Made by a program: the position numbers and the translations under genes. DNA of 64,000 nt, taken from the NCBI RefSeq assembly GCF_019649055.1, contig NW_026570262.1:372001-436000 (forward strand). Direction: 5' to 3'. The notes beneath the pieces are model-generated. The model did no database searches and was not told the DNA's origin. It saw only the letters and a program-made list of their open reading frames with translations. Source of the DNA: Paramacrobiotus metropolitanus (Eukaryota > Tardigrada > Eutardigrada > Parachela > Macrobiotidae). The first letter of the stretch is position 1. Every line of letters starts with the position of its first letter. Shown piece by piece: positions 1 to 11,903 of this stretch.

Positions 1-2255
1 TGCGGCCTCTGTTGTTCGATCTCCTCTCACATTGGGTATCGGCGCGTACGTTGTTGTCCGCGTCGAGTACGAGGTGCTAGTATATGCACCGGCTGACGTC
101 GTCGTCGCCACGTTCAACTTTGGCACTTGTGGTGCCGCAGTCGACGTATTGTGTTCCGGTTCCGGAGCACTCGGTATCAGACTAGGTTGAGAAGGCATTC
201 CTGTGTTCGGGTCGGTTGTTACGACTCCGACAAAGTAGGAGGTGTTGTTCTCCTTCTTTGCCATTTCCTGGGTCAGGTTGATGCCCCGCAGGATGTCGCT
301 TATCGTTCGCGACGGGTGATGATCCTGTGCCATGGACGTTCGGTATGAGGGAGGTTCGGCCCGGCTTAGTTCCAGGTGCTTCTTCTCCTCCCTCAGACAC
401 CGTGTTTCAGTGTCCATTTCGTCCATCCGCCGCATCATCTCTGTGATGTTGCGGGCAGCCTGTTCGCCGAAATCGTAAAGTTCGACTTCGCGGGCTTCCA
501 GGTAAACGATGCGGTTCCGCTGCGCCTCGTTCACCTTTTGAGCTTCAGCCAAGTTGTATTCCAGCTGAGCTCGGAGCTGGTGGAAGACTCCTACTGCCGT
601 TTCCGAGGCTATCAGTGCTGTTTGCACATCGGCCAAATCCTTCTGCGCCTCTTCGAGTGCTTTGTGCGACTCGGCGAGTTCTTGGTTTAACTCGTGGACC
701 GCATTCATAGATCGATCCAGCATACCTTTGAGTGTGGTTACTTCATCGTTGTCGTATCGACACGGTTGGTCGGTACGCTTCAGTATGGCGTTAAGTCGAT
801 CAATTTCCCGTTGTTGGGTGGCATTGCCCTTGTTAGCATCGGCCATATCTCGTTCCCATTTCCTCCGTTCGAGTTTGTGGGTGTCCTCCGAGTTCCGGAG
901 TGATCCTTCCGCCGAGTTGACAATCCGGTCTGCCAAAAGGATCTGTGTGATCAGTTTACGGCATCTCGCACGGAGTCGGTCGATGTCGTCGATCTTTTCA
1001 GGCGGTGTAGCCGCGATCCACTTCTTCGCCGTATATTCGAGTGAGCTGGCTTGGTAGCCGAGGCGATCCTTGTTGGACTTTAGTGGTGTTGTGAAAAATC
1101 CGTCCGCACTGCTCGGTCGCGACATTTCTGTTGTGCGGAAAACTTTGTCTGTCGGTGACGGAGTGCTACCGAGTTCGCAAGGTTCGAACATCAGTGGTGA
1201 CGACTTTATGTTCAGGTCGACAGGTCGACTTTGTGTCGCCTTAGTCGACTTCACCGTTTGTTGAGCATCGGTTGCTCGAGTCGACCCGCTTGCTGTTGGC
1301 GGAGGTCGCCTCAACGGCGAAATGACCCGTTGGTTGGGTGCTGGTTTGTTATTCGGCGATCCAGCTGGATGAGGGCCGCTTCGTGGCGGTACCTCGGAAT
1401 CTTCCGTTCCGGTCAGTAGTTTGGTCGGCTGGACGGCCGCATCCGACTTTGTGTCGGTTGGTTGCCGTTCCGGGCTAGTCGGTTGCCTATTGCCGACTTC
1501 TTTTCGTCCATCCTCCGTGGTCGGCTTCGGTTGACCGACCTCCGTGGTCGGCTTCTGTTGACCGACCTTCGAGGTTGGCGAAATCCTTCCGACCTTTGTG
1601 GTCGGTTGGACTTTGCCGACTTCTGTTGTCAGCTGTTCTGGTCCAGTCGAGGTCGGCAACTGTTGTCCGACTTCCTTTACCGAAAGATGGTCGGCCATTT
1701 GTTGGTCGGCTTCACTAGTCGGTTGTTGTGCACCGACTTCTTTGGTCGGCGACATTCGCTCGACCTGTGTGGTCGGCGATTTGCGTCAGACTTCGTTAGT
1801 CGCCATGTCCGTGTTAGACAAGGTCGACTTCGGCGTTCCTTCCGTTCTGTTGGGTGATTGCCGCCCAAGCTCGGTGGCTTTTGTTGCCGTTACCGAGTCC
1901 TGAGCTCTGTGTGAGCTCGACTGTTGGTCGGCATGCGACAATGTGGTCTCTGCCTGCAGCTGTTCCACATCCCCCCGGTCGGGTGGGACGGGGCTGCTAC
2001 GTCAGCTGGGGCTTCCAGGAATGTTTTATCCCTGGCGTCCTCGAAACTGTCATCCGAGGTTGGATTCGAGTCAGCAAGGAGAATCCGCTCGTTGCGCCTT
2101 TCCCTTGCTTTTGCCGACTTAGTCGAGTCGGTTGAGGACGGCTGACTTCTTTCCTGACCGGCGTACCGGGGCGAGTACGACACGGTCGGATTCATACGCC
2201 GGGAGTAATCCTTATTGTACTCCCGTGCATACTCGTTCTTCTTTGGGTTCGACAT
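1..2255 (-). CDS. Partial gene: repeat-rich coiled-coil protein, function unknown
   Basis: I do not recognise this protein. On the minus strand an ATG at 2255-2253 opens a lysine/arginine/serine-rich N-terminus (MSNPKKNEYAREYNKDYSRR...) that stays open to a TAA at 1892-1890. From about 2001 to 1789 and from 1785 to the window edge a second frame is open, broken only by one TGA at 1788-1786. That frame encodes degenerate PTT-x-VG-type repeats (about 1450-1800), then a charged, probably coiled-coil segment (about 330-1050, e.g. LEEAQKDLADVQTALIASET), then a Thr/Ser/Pro-rich tail cut by the edge. The frame change plus stop could mean decay, an assembly error, or an intron: a GTAACG donor lies at 1893-1888 and an acceptor ending ACTAG, about 170 bp on, would restore the frame. 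A Gag-like transposon protein is possible but no diagnostic motif is visible. Confidence 0.4.
1450..1800 (-). repeat. Degenerate coding repeat, PTT-x-VG type
   Basis: The minus-strand frame here reads as irregular 8-12 residue units built on Pro-Thr-Thr/Ser-x-x-Val-Gly, for example KVQPTTKVGRISPTSKVG near 1561-1620. At DNA level the word GTCGG/CCGAC recurs every 15-40 bases. The units are diverged and irregularly spaced, so this is an old array, not a fresh microsatellite. Confidence 0.6.
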
Positions 2256-3450
2256 TGTTGTCAAACCAGGTCGGCTCTGATGGAGCCTTAAAGGTTTTTA
2301 TCAGTTAGAAACAGAAAGTCGAACGATCTTCTGTGTGAAGATGTTCGATGGATTCGGGAACTTCTTTTCGGTTCAGGAACTTCCGAGTGTCAGGACCGTC
2401 CGGCTTGTTGCTGTGTCTGTTGATGACTCAGTACACAGGTATTAGTATACAGTACTATGGTACAGTACAGTACGTAATAGTAGTACAGTATGGTACGTCC
2501 TATACTACTGTGCTGACCAGTATGACGTAACAGGTTAAGTGGTCTTGCACTTTTGCCTACGTCACAGATAGCAAGCCGCGTGCAAAAGTTCCAAAAACGA
2601 TGACTCACGCCTATGTTAAGCGTATGGGAAGTTTCCCCTGCACGCTGATTGGCTGACGCTAAAGTACTGAAAATCGGTCGTTCTGACGTCACAAGGAAGT
2701 TCGAAGAATTTTCGCGCTATTTCCGTAAGCGAGACAGATTATTCTTAGTCGGCCAAAAAGTTTATTTGGTCGGATTTCAAGAATCTAATCCGTTAGAAAT
2801 AGGTTTTTCTATTTTTAGAATTTTTCTGGCGGTCGAAACGCCGTTAGAAATGAAAAGGAGGAAAATTTCCGACCTGTTGTCGGTTAGTTTTTGTTAGACA
2901 GTTCGTTGACCTAGCAGGTCGGTTCTCGACCAAAAGTAAAATTTTAAGTCGGATTCTCCGTTAAAATTTACTTTTTCACCGTTGGAAAATTGAAATAAGC
3001 CGTCAGAACTAGTTTTCTACGGTCAGAAAGTTAAAAGCCGACCTAGTTACGGCTAAAATCGACCTACAACCGTGACTTTACCAGTGTCGGTGTCGGTGTC
3101 GGTTCCGCTCGATTTCCTCCGTCCGAGGTCGGAAATCCGTCGTTTCCGTGCTGAAATCCGCAGTTAAAGTTGCGGGTCGGTGTTCAAACCGATGGCCCCC
3201 GTATGTTTGGAGTAATCCTGTCGCGCTGCAGACTCTCGTTCGAGTCTGATCCGTCCGTTGGGAGAAGAAAATCCGTGCGTGCGGGAAGTGAGATTCCGCT
3301 CTTCTTTTGTAGAAGAGACAAGGAACCAGGCTCACCAGCTGTGGTAGGAATCACTTCAGTGATCCCCGTTTATCCGCAGCTGTAAGACGGCAAGATCGGT
3401 CCGATCCCAGTCAAGGCAGAGGCTGCTTCAGCAGTCAATCTGGCAGTGAC
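2256..3450. other. Non-coding flank rich in GTCGG and GTTAGAAA words
   Basis: No convincing gene. The stretch is 5' of the coiled-coil gene and is unusual in composition. GTCGG/CCGAC recurs many times between 2740 and 3190, and CCGTTAGAAA-like words (GTTAGAAAC, CCGTTAGAAATA, CCGTTAGAAATG, CCGTTGGAAA, CCGTCAGAAC) recur between 2300 and 3030. A short GTGTCG triplet array sits at about 3082-3104. It could be a promoter/5' UTR, or the leader or LTR of a transposon; I found no clear LTR ends or primer-binding site. Confidence 0.4.
2430..2515. repeat. GTAC-rich palindromic simple sequence
   Basis: A run of overlapping GTAC/TACAGTAC/TACTGTAC-type words (for example GTACAGTACAGTACG near 2460-2475). 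The same word family recurs in non-coding DNA across the window, near 11450-11515, 27330-27385, 36230-36310 and 54350-54450. Confidence 0.55.
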
Positions 3451-5598
3451 TGAAAAGGATTCCCTTCAAGTTCTCCGCAAGTGAAGCCTTCACCGTCTCC
3501 TCAGACAGTCCAAAGATCGAAAACCATAAGAATCTGCTACCATGTAACAGACAATGGCGAGGAGATCACGAGTGTGTCTTTATTGACAAATAAAGGCTGA
3601 CAATGCTGCGTAATAGCAGTCAAGGAAGAACAAAGGCACGTCTGGCCAAATCTAGCAAGTGTCCGCTAACAGGGTTCTTGAGCGTCTGCCAAGGCGTTGA
3701 AGAATGCTGGCGGCAACCACGTGCGTGCTGCAGGCCAGATGCGTCAGCTGTGTGATGATGCGCAGACTGGACTCTATCCAACGCGAGCGTATGAACGCTG
3801 AGTAGTACTGCGAGAGAGGAACGAGAGAGCAAGTACAGCTCAGTGTGTGCGCTGCGTATATCCGCTTCAGCGGATGAGTCAGTGCAGCAGCAGCACACGT
3901 ACGTACAGCGAGAGAGGCGATAGCGGCATGCAATGGGTGCAAGTACGTCCTGTGTGGACCGTACGCACCAGGCGCAGGCTGCCGCCGCTGACAATGCGTT
4001 TTGCGTGTGGAGCAATCGAATTTTCACGAACCGATTCGAAGTAAAAACGAGTTGAAAAAATTTGGCATTGCGCACCTGTGCGGTAGTTTTTGCTTGCCAG
4101 GGCCTTGTCACAGGCTCCCGGCTCCGAAAAATTTCGGTTTTTTGCAGGAAGACAGAGTTACCCCTGGGGCTTGGGTATATTTAAAAAAGTGTTTTCATCG
4201 GCCATGGTTAAATGGGCGCGGCTGAACTTAATTCCTATGCCATTCACACATGCAGCACTGTGTACTGTGAAATTTTCTGACATTAGCAGACCTCAAGCAT
4301 ATCCAGCTTTATCATTCCCAGCCTGGTATTGCTTTAACAATTTTTTTGGTTCGAAGTCCAAAGAGATAAGCAATAACCAATAATAACACATACCGATGGA
4401 CTTATGCGAGCGATGTTTGAATGCTACGCTTACTAGTCACGCATCACCGGTAAAATGCATTTATCGTAAGACGATTTGTATGAGCGGCACCGGAGACTCG
4501 GAGAGCAGCGAAGGGATAAGGAATGAGAAATAACAGGAAATGACACTTCAACAATTTTGACTAAAAGAACTTCATAATTTTCTTACAAAATAATTGTTGT
4601 TTTAAATTTTCTACAGAGAAGCTTCGTAGTACGTTGCTAATTGCACGTATAAGAGGGAAACAATTAGCGCGATGGATCAGAATGTTTTGCACTGCTCTTC
4701 TAAAGAATGTGCAGCTGGGATGTTTTTCGCAAAGAAGATTTCGCCTTTGTCAAAATTAATTAATTAAGCAGATCAATTAACTAATTAAGCAGATCAGTTG
4801 CTAATTAAGTATCAGTTCATTTTGTGGCGCTGAATGAAACTGGAAACGTTTACTGTTGTTAGCCGACATGGCACAGTACATTTATGAATAATTAGCGCAG
4901 TGTAAACTGTAATTGTAAATTTGTAGTTTACAATTACAAAATTACCTAATGGTCTGATAACAGGTTAATTTTAATTGCTTATTTAGACGCTTATATATGT
5001 ATGTGTATGTGCGTAGTAGACTGTTGTTTTCATGCTTACTGCCTGATGCCGTGATGCGTATTTGCAAAACGGAGCTGTTCACGTGGGTATTTGTAAAACG
5101 TGCCGTATCTTTCCTTCGACCAGTTAAAAACCAGATCGGTTCGGAATGTTATGAATCATAATCCTGGTCAAAACAAAACCAGACCAGAGATAAGAAAGCC
5201 AGAGGTGATTGAGGACGCGTATTGTACGGTACACTATCACGATATTCCCTTATTACATAGTACTGCATGTATTGCCACTGGAATTTAAGTTTGGCCACGT
5301 CCACTCAACCATGGCCGATGGAAATATTCTTTTATGTATGCCCAAGGGTTACTTGCAAAAAACGAAAATTTTCGGAGGCGGGAGCCGATGACATGGCCCT
5401 GGTTTATTATTTAACTTTATCGTGCGTTCAATTTACAGTGCACACACGAAGTCTTAATCAGCATTAAATTTTTATAACAAAAAAACCGGACTTTCAATGC
5501 CGCAAAATCTATATATACTCTTTCATTTGGTTAAGATAGTATAACCGAACACAACAAACTCTGTAAAAAATTACAGTACAGCAAGAGTCATATCAAAC
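3451..5598. other. Intergenic stretch without a supported gene
   Basis: I see no exon supported by homology or by splice-consistent open frames. The longest open frame (4111-3620, minus) has biased cysteine/histidine/serine composition, no domain, and no Met start of any quality. Base composition turns AT-rich from about 4500. The stretch separates the 3' end of the A1 TEP gene from the repeat-rich left flank. Confidence 0.5.
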
Positions 5599-8500
5599 TC
5601 AAACGGAAGCCCCGTAAAACAGTGGAGCATACAAGACAGTCCGGCGTTCTTTGGGGTTATAGTAGTCATATACAACAACGCTCTGGTTCTTAATATTGTC
5701 CACTTTGTAGATTCGGTACATGGTCACAGTGAAGCACTTAGCGGACGGCATAATCTGCAAAATGAAGATAACGGGGCTTTTTGAATCAAGTAGATCTGTA
5801 GTAGCTATCACTGAACTGCAACCGCTATATTACCTCGTCAAAATACAGGTAAATCTTGGTGTCCTGGCTGTCGATTTCCGTTTTCCGTAGTGCCTCAACC
5901 GTTCGCGGGAGCTTCTTGATCTCTTCTTCATCGAACTGGTAGCCTGAAAGGGCGTTGACTTCGACAACCGCCATACTGCTAGTGCCATTTTTCAAATATC
6001 TGCAACACCTCGATCGGTAACACATTCGGAAAAAAACGATACACACGAAAACGTATAATTTGCAAAAAATAAAAGAATGTTGTACTCACGATGCACAGAT
6101 GTTCAAGCGGTTTTTCTTTGTAGACGCTGTAGCGTATGTGACATTAAGGTCAAACGCCATGGTTTCTTTGGGTTCCACCACGTGATACGTCCAGCCCACG
6201 TAAGCTATGGCGACCCCACTGCCTCGGGCGTGAATCACGATATCTTCTGGTTTAGTGGGAAACTCAAACGATTGAGTTACTAAAGATGTTTCAGGAGTAA
6301 CGCTTAAACCGTTTTTCTGGATTCCATCGGTAACATCGAGTTGCAGAGATGCCGGGGTGCTAAATACTACTGCGAATTCTGCTAACGCTTTAAGCGCTAC
6401 GACGGTATCCTGAAAAGTAAGAAACGACAAGCTTACAGTAGTGCGAAAGAGCAGTTTTTGTGCGTTGTATACGTACCGCTGTTGAATAGAAGCCACCTTC
6501 CACATTCTGTTTGGATATGAGCCAGTTAACAATTTTCAACGATGTATTGAATTTTCCGTTGGCCATGTATGCTAGTAAAGCATAAGCGGTGGCTTCCACA
6601 TCTTTCGCATTGAGTGAATACGAATGCCCGGAATCTTGACCTTCATCATTATTCGATGGGACGGTTGTCCAGTGGACTGTGGTAACGTTGGTCACCATTC
6701 GATCGTTAAGAAAACCAATCGCGTCAGCTGCTTTTGAACTGTTCGCTTTGGTCAGTGCGTACGCTGTAATCGCTAATGCGTATGAATCGTTCTTCACATT
6801 GTCCAACTGCGATTCCAAATATGTCACCGCTTTCGGTAGCGAAGAATTCATTTTGGCGAGGTCAGGTCTGCCAGTGCTGTTGTACTGCAGAAACGAAAGA
6901 AGTGTGAAAGCAGCCAATGAGACACCTTTAGAAGCGCCGCCTTGGTTATGTTTGTCGATGACCTTGCCACTTTCTTCGAACGATCCGTTTTCCAGCTGCT
7001 GATCGATGAGGAAACGCAGTGCCCTCCGAATAATCGTGTCGTCAATGATGGGAACGAATTCAGCAGCTTCAGCAAAGACTCGTGCGACATAAGCAGTTAG
7101 CCATGTGGAGCCATTGAGGTCAGACTGTCCCCAGGCGCTGAACGAATTATCATCGCGCCGGTACGTTAACTCCCGTTGGTATCCACTTTGGATATTTCTC
7201 AACAGTTGCTGACGCTGTGAAGCTGACAGTTTGTTGACCTTTTCCAGGTATTTCAACACCGCAAAATTGGGCGTCAGTATTGCCATGTTCTGTTCACCAC
7301 ACCCATACGGAAGCCGGATAAGTCTGTCGAGATTATTTAGCGAAGCGCCTAAAAGGTCACCAACGACGCGAACTTCCACTTTATCGGAGCCGGCAACTTT
7401 TCCAATGGGATCTGTCGGCATCGGTACGACCATGTCGAACTCGCTAAAATTGCGTAAATCAATTAGGATCGGTTGAGTGAAGAACTGTTTGATCCCTTCC
7501 GGCTTTACTGGCAAATTCTTTTCTAGTTGATCCGCGGCGAATTTGGATTGCGCTGTGACTTTGAGATTCAGGTCACCAATCTGTTCGGGTATGATGACAA
7601 ATGTCGCCGTAGCGGCTTCATTCGGCACAGACAACACTTTCTTCGAGTACGTCGCTGTAGTATTGTCCGGATTTCGCAGCTTTAAGGTGACCGTAACGTT
7701 TTGCTGCATTGACATGTAGTTAAAGACAAGCACTTCGGCTGTAAGGTTTTCCAAGCGGACCACGCTGAACGGTAGGTTGAGCGTTACGAAAAATGGTTGG
7801 AAGACTTTTATCTGCAATAGTAGAGTTTAATGTGATTTGCCGGTTTTAACCACACTGATAATTAATAAGTGCACCTTAACTGGCTCCGTGGAGACTCTTA
7901 GTCCGCTGGTATTGCTCAGACTGAACGCCGAGATTCGCCATGTTGTGATGGCATCTGGCACTTTACGCTCCAAGGTGACATCGCCGTTTGCGCTAACAGT
8001 AACAATATCCATTACTGCATCACAGTGATTATTAAAGCGAGCCACAATAAAATTGCTCACTTACTCTGCCCAAGCTGTCTCAAAAAGGAAACTTTGACGG
8101 AAGTCTTTGCGGGTTTGAGCCGGTTGCTGTAAGCCGGAGTCAGAGGGAGAAGCTGATCCGTAACCGCTATTGTACGATGATGATCCGTAACTTGCGTAGG
8201 AATCGTATCCTCCAACTCCACCTCCACCACCCCCGCCACCGTTCATACCGAATCCGAAACCTTTATTGTATCCAAAACTGGACGTATAATAATCTTGGAG
8301 ACGTGGAATTGGTGTCGTGGACAGCTTGGTGTTCGTCAGCAGAAATTGCTGTACACGACCGGAATCGATTGCTTTCTGCAATTTGCAATAGAAGCCGTTA
8401 CGATAATCTTCAACTATTTTACGTACTGAACTATTTTTGTAGGTCAAAATGCATGTTTGCCTTTGTCTATCAACAATTTGCTACAGGAGAAAAGCAAACT

Positions 8501-11500
8501 TTCTGGTAATACAGTGTTAGGCAGGTTGCACTACGTCATACATTACCGTAAAGTAATCTTCCACGGACTGCATATCACCAGGCTGCTGGATTTGTTGTCT
8601 GGGTTTCGGCTTGGTATCAAGCTAGAAAAACCAGCACGTTAAAATCCGAGCTGTGGGATCTGTTCCAGTGAAATGCGAGATACTTACAACATTTTGAGTA
8701 ATATCGTTGCCAGATTTCAGGAGCAGTAGGCTTTCGTCCATTGCAAGAAATGCCATGAACGATGAAGGACTACTGTGAGCTTGTATGGAGATCTCCGCAG
8801 CCGCTTCCGCATAGGATAAACCGCTTTTGGCTTGTGCTGCGAGGGTGACCTACGAGCACCAACATAAGTCAGTACCGGTAAATCGTTAATAATATTAATA
8901 ATTTTGTGTACAATTCTCCAGTTGCACCTACATTTTCGGCCGTATCCTTGACAAGCGTAAGTGCCTTAATATTCCCCACAAGTTCACCGTCACCTCCCAC
9001 ATAGTACGCAATGAGTCGTCCCGATGCGCCCATCGCAGCGGCAATCGGCACGGACACTTTAACAAACTGACCGGATCTTGAAATCGAATCGCTCCATAAG
9101 AAAGTGGCATTGGAACTTGAAAGAACCTAAGAAGATCACAATACTCGTCTGGTTGAACTTTACTGAAATATCCTTTTCGGAAGCTTACCACGATGTGAAT
9201 AGGTTGATCGGTTCTTGTCGTAGTGTTAATGGCAAACTCGGCCACTTTGTCAGCACGAAGACCGTTCGTGACCTTGTTGATTTCAAGGAAACTGCCGCTC
9301 GGAGATTGTTTGGCGAAAAGATATAGCCCTTCCGATGTCCCCTGATACCACATGGCTATCGCCATTACCGTCGCGTTCTTGGCAGTCGGATAACTGATGT
9401 TAATGGTTCCATCAGCGGCCACTTCCACTAACTTCTGATCGGGAACAGGGAAGCAACCCGACTCGTAATAACTGGAGCTGGAGGAGTAGCCCATGGGCAT
9501 ACCAAAGCCGGTGCTTCGTTTCTTTCTTCCGTAACCGCCGCCACCGCCACCGTATCCACCGCCACCACCACCACCGAGACCGCCACTGAAACCGCCTCCG
9601 TTCATCCCAAAACCAAAGATGCGGTCATAACGGTTACCGCCACTACCGTAACTACTGCCACCAAAAGGAGACGCGTATGGCTGTCCGCGGCAACTTACAG
9701 CACCGGACAGCGATACAGGCTTTGCGCGCCAATCAGAATACGAATAAGCCATCACACCCACTATGGCTTTCTTGGTGCTGGGAGGTGGCGGACGGCCGTC
9801 CCAGTCGGTGATAGTTGCCTTGATCGTGTACGGGTATCCAGGCATGAATGTCTTTGTGTCCGCCTGGATTCGAATTTTGTACGCTTCGGTTTTGACGGAT
9901 ACTGTAGCGGGCGTAGCGTTCCGCTTCTGACCGGTGGCGGCTTCCGTAAAATGTACTCGAATAATTATTTTTGATGCATCCGTGAGGTTGGCAAGGAGTT
10001 CCGCTGGAACGGAAACGGTCCCTGTTCCGCTTTTGTCCTGTAGAATTTCAAGAGCTTTCATTATCTGTTGGTCACCTTTAGCAAAGCGTGGTCATACCGC
10101 AGAAATAGTCTGGTTCCACACCGGATCGTACAGATCCCTCTCCTCGGAGCCTCCTGCATAACCAAATGCACGGCGCGGACGAAGTACCGCAATGTCGAAA
10201 GCGCCCTTTGCAGGCTCTCCAAATGTATAACTACAAAATTTAATACCCTATTTAAAAGAAATGCCAAATGTTTGTCAAAACGTATTAGACAGTGTTCATA
10301 CTTCGCCACGACCTGGAAACGGAAATCCTCCTCCATCCGTGGGACGATGTAGCTCTTCGATGTTATAATTCTGACATCAAATCGCGGCACAACTGCAGAA
10401 AATTAAATCATCTTTCAACGGTTGTCAATTGTCACGTTAGACCAACTGAATATCCACGGAATGAAACTGTAGCTACCGAATTCTTCAACGGAGAAGTCTT
10501 TACTAGCCAAAACCGAATCCATCTGGGATCCGGTAGGCTTGCAGTCGTTTTCATCGTCGTCACTGCTTCTTTTCTTCCTGTCATCATCACTGTTATCGCC
10601 GCCACCGTAGCTGCTACCGCCGTAGCTGCCACCACCGTAACCGCCACCACCGTAACCGCCACCACCGTAACCACCACTACCGTAACTACCGCTGCTATAA
10701 CTACTACTGGTGGTGGCGCTGGAGTAGTCGGGGCAAGTTGCTTTGACCTACAAGCAGAAAAAAATATGTTTTTTATCTGATCTACACGCTGCATCGGTTG
10801 GTTTTCGTACGCTTGTGTTTCTGTCGGCTGCGCGGACAACCCGCACTGTCCAGCTGCCTAACAGCGGATCCGACGACAACGGCATTTCCCCAGAAAAGTA
10901 TCCGACAACTGGCAAAACAAATACAAAATACATAAAACTGATAGTTCGGTTGTGGCAGAATTTCTTTTTGACTACCAACCTTGCGAGTCATCTGCGTTAC
11001 TGTTCAGTTGCACAATATTGCGTTGTGGATCCTGAAGATCCAAAAAAACATTTAAAACTTTTTGATACCCAGGACAGAATGTTTTAAAAAAGGTAATAAT
11101 TTTACCAGAATCTGCACGTTAAAAGGCACGAACAGTGGTCGCAGTTGGCCGTCCACCGATTCCACCGATACGACTCGGAAGCGCACCGTGTCTTTGGCCT
11201 TGTACAGCGGCTGATCAGTCTGTATGAAAATAACCGGTTTCCGCTTGGTCTTGGATTTCTTCTTTATCTTCGTGGCCTCGCTGTTGTCGATACCAATTGG
11301 AGAAAACCCGGAACGAAACGAGTCGGACAAATCAGATCCGTTAAGGACAAACATCAAAGTTTCTTTAGCCATGCGGGAAAGGTCACCCACCTGTTGCAAA
11401 ACACAACTATAATTATTTTATTTACTGATTTTGTGTAAATACTTACTAAAATACAGTACGTACTATTTTACTAAATGATGTACTGGAAGATTAATTTAGC

Positions 11501-11903
11501 AAACACTAACTGTACTGTGAAATAATAATACAGATGAAGTCGTTCAGGTACGCACACTGATCTCCAGGTGAGCCAGTTTATTGGCTTGGATAACGGCCGA
11601 CGCATTGTACACCAGGAATCTATCGTCGCCTTTCAGAAAGGAAGGGGCGAAAGGCAGCATATACGAGTAGTCAGGACCGTAACTACCACCATAATTAGAA
11701 CTCCCATACGACGTGGAAAGCCTTCCTATCAGGGCCAGATCAATGCGCACGTCCGAGGTGGCATTTTGCACCAGAATGGATACGGGAAATGAACTGTTAG
11801 ACCGCGCGCTGTTCAATCCAAACACCACATAATCAAGGCTTTTTACACTGCCGGTCGTTAAAACCAGCATAAGAGCTGGGAGAGAGATATGCAGAAACTG
11901 CAT
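5599..11903 (-). CDS. TEP/alpha-2-macroglobulin family protein A1, thioester intact
   Basis: Secreted thioester-containing (CD109/TEP-like) protein. I reconstruct 17 exons, all phase-consistent: 11903-11556, 11390-11106, 11031-10980, 10908-10811, 10747-10477, 10392-10302, 10230-10098, 10037-9189, 9126-8932, 8849-8688, 8621-8547, 8375-8065, 7992-7875, 7811-6477, 6409-6090, 5999-5834, 5754-5599; 1,654 aa. The start is the ATG of MQFLHISLPALMLVLTTG, a signal peptide shared by A2 and A3. Macroglobulin domains fill residues ~25-1000, including MPGYPYTIKATITDWDGRP (MG4-like) and VPDAITTWRISAFSLS (MG7-like). The thioester domain carries GCGEQ at ~1166-1170; a C-terminal receptor-binding-like region follows. 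Gly/Tyr-rich inserts lie at ~280-312, ~552-596 and ~893-910, with RKKR at ~318-321 and ~597-600. In family members the Cys-Gln thioester bonds covalently to targets after cleavage. Divergent partner of B1. Confidence 0.88.
7290..7304 (-). other. Thioester motif GCGEQ (A1)
   Basis: The minus-strand codons GGG TGT GGT GAA CAG followed by AAC ATG give the canonical alpha-2-macroglobulin/C3/TEP thioester motif GCGEQNM, preceded by LDRLIRLPY. It is the only intact thioester site among the six copies in the window. Confidence 0.95.

Noticed and set aside
1965-1980. Programmed -1 frameshift at the run of six G (minus strand) in the left gene
   Set aside because: The run is not a standard X-XXY-YYZ heptamer in the right frame, and a second stop at 1786 would remain; an intron, decay or assembly error fits as well.
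3620-4111. 163-codon minus-strand open frame
   Set aside because: Biased composition, no domain, no splice-consistent neighbour and no plausible start; judged a chance open frame.
10550-10735. Apparent plus-strand protein rich in Ala/Val/Thr (and the matching frames on the other strand)
   Set aside because: Shadow of the Gly/Tyr-rich A1 exon 5 on the minus strand; the GGC/TAC repeat keeps several frames open.
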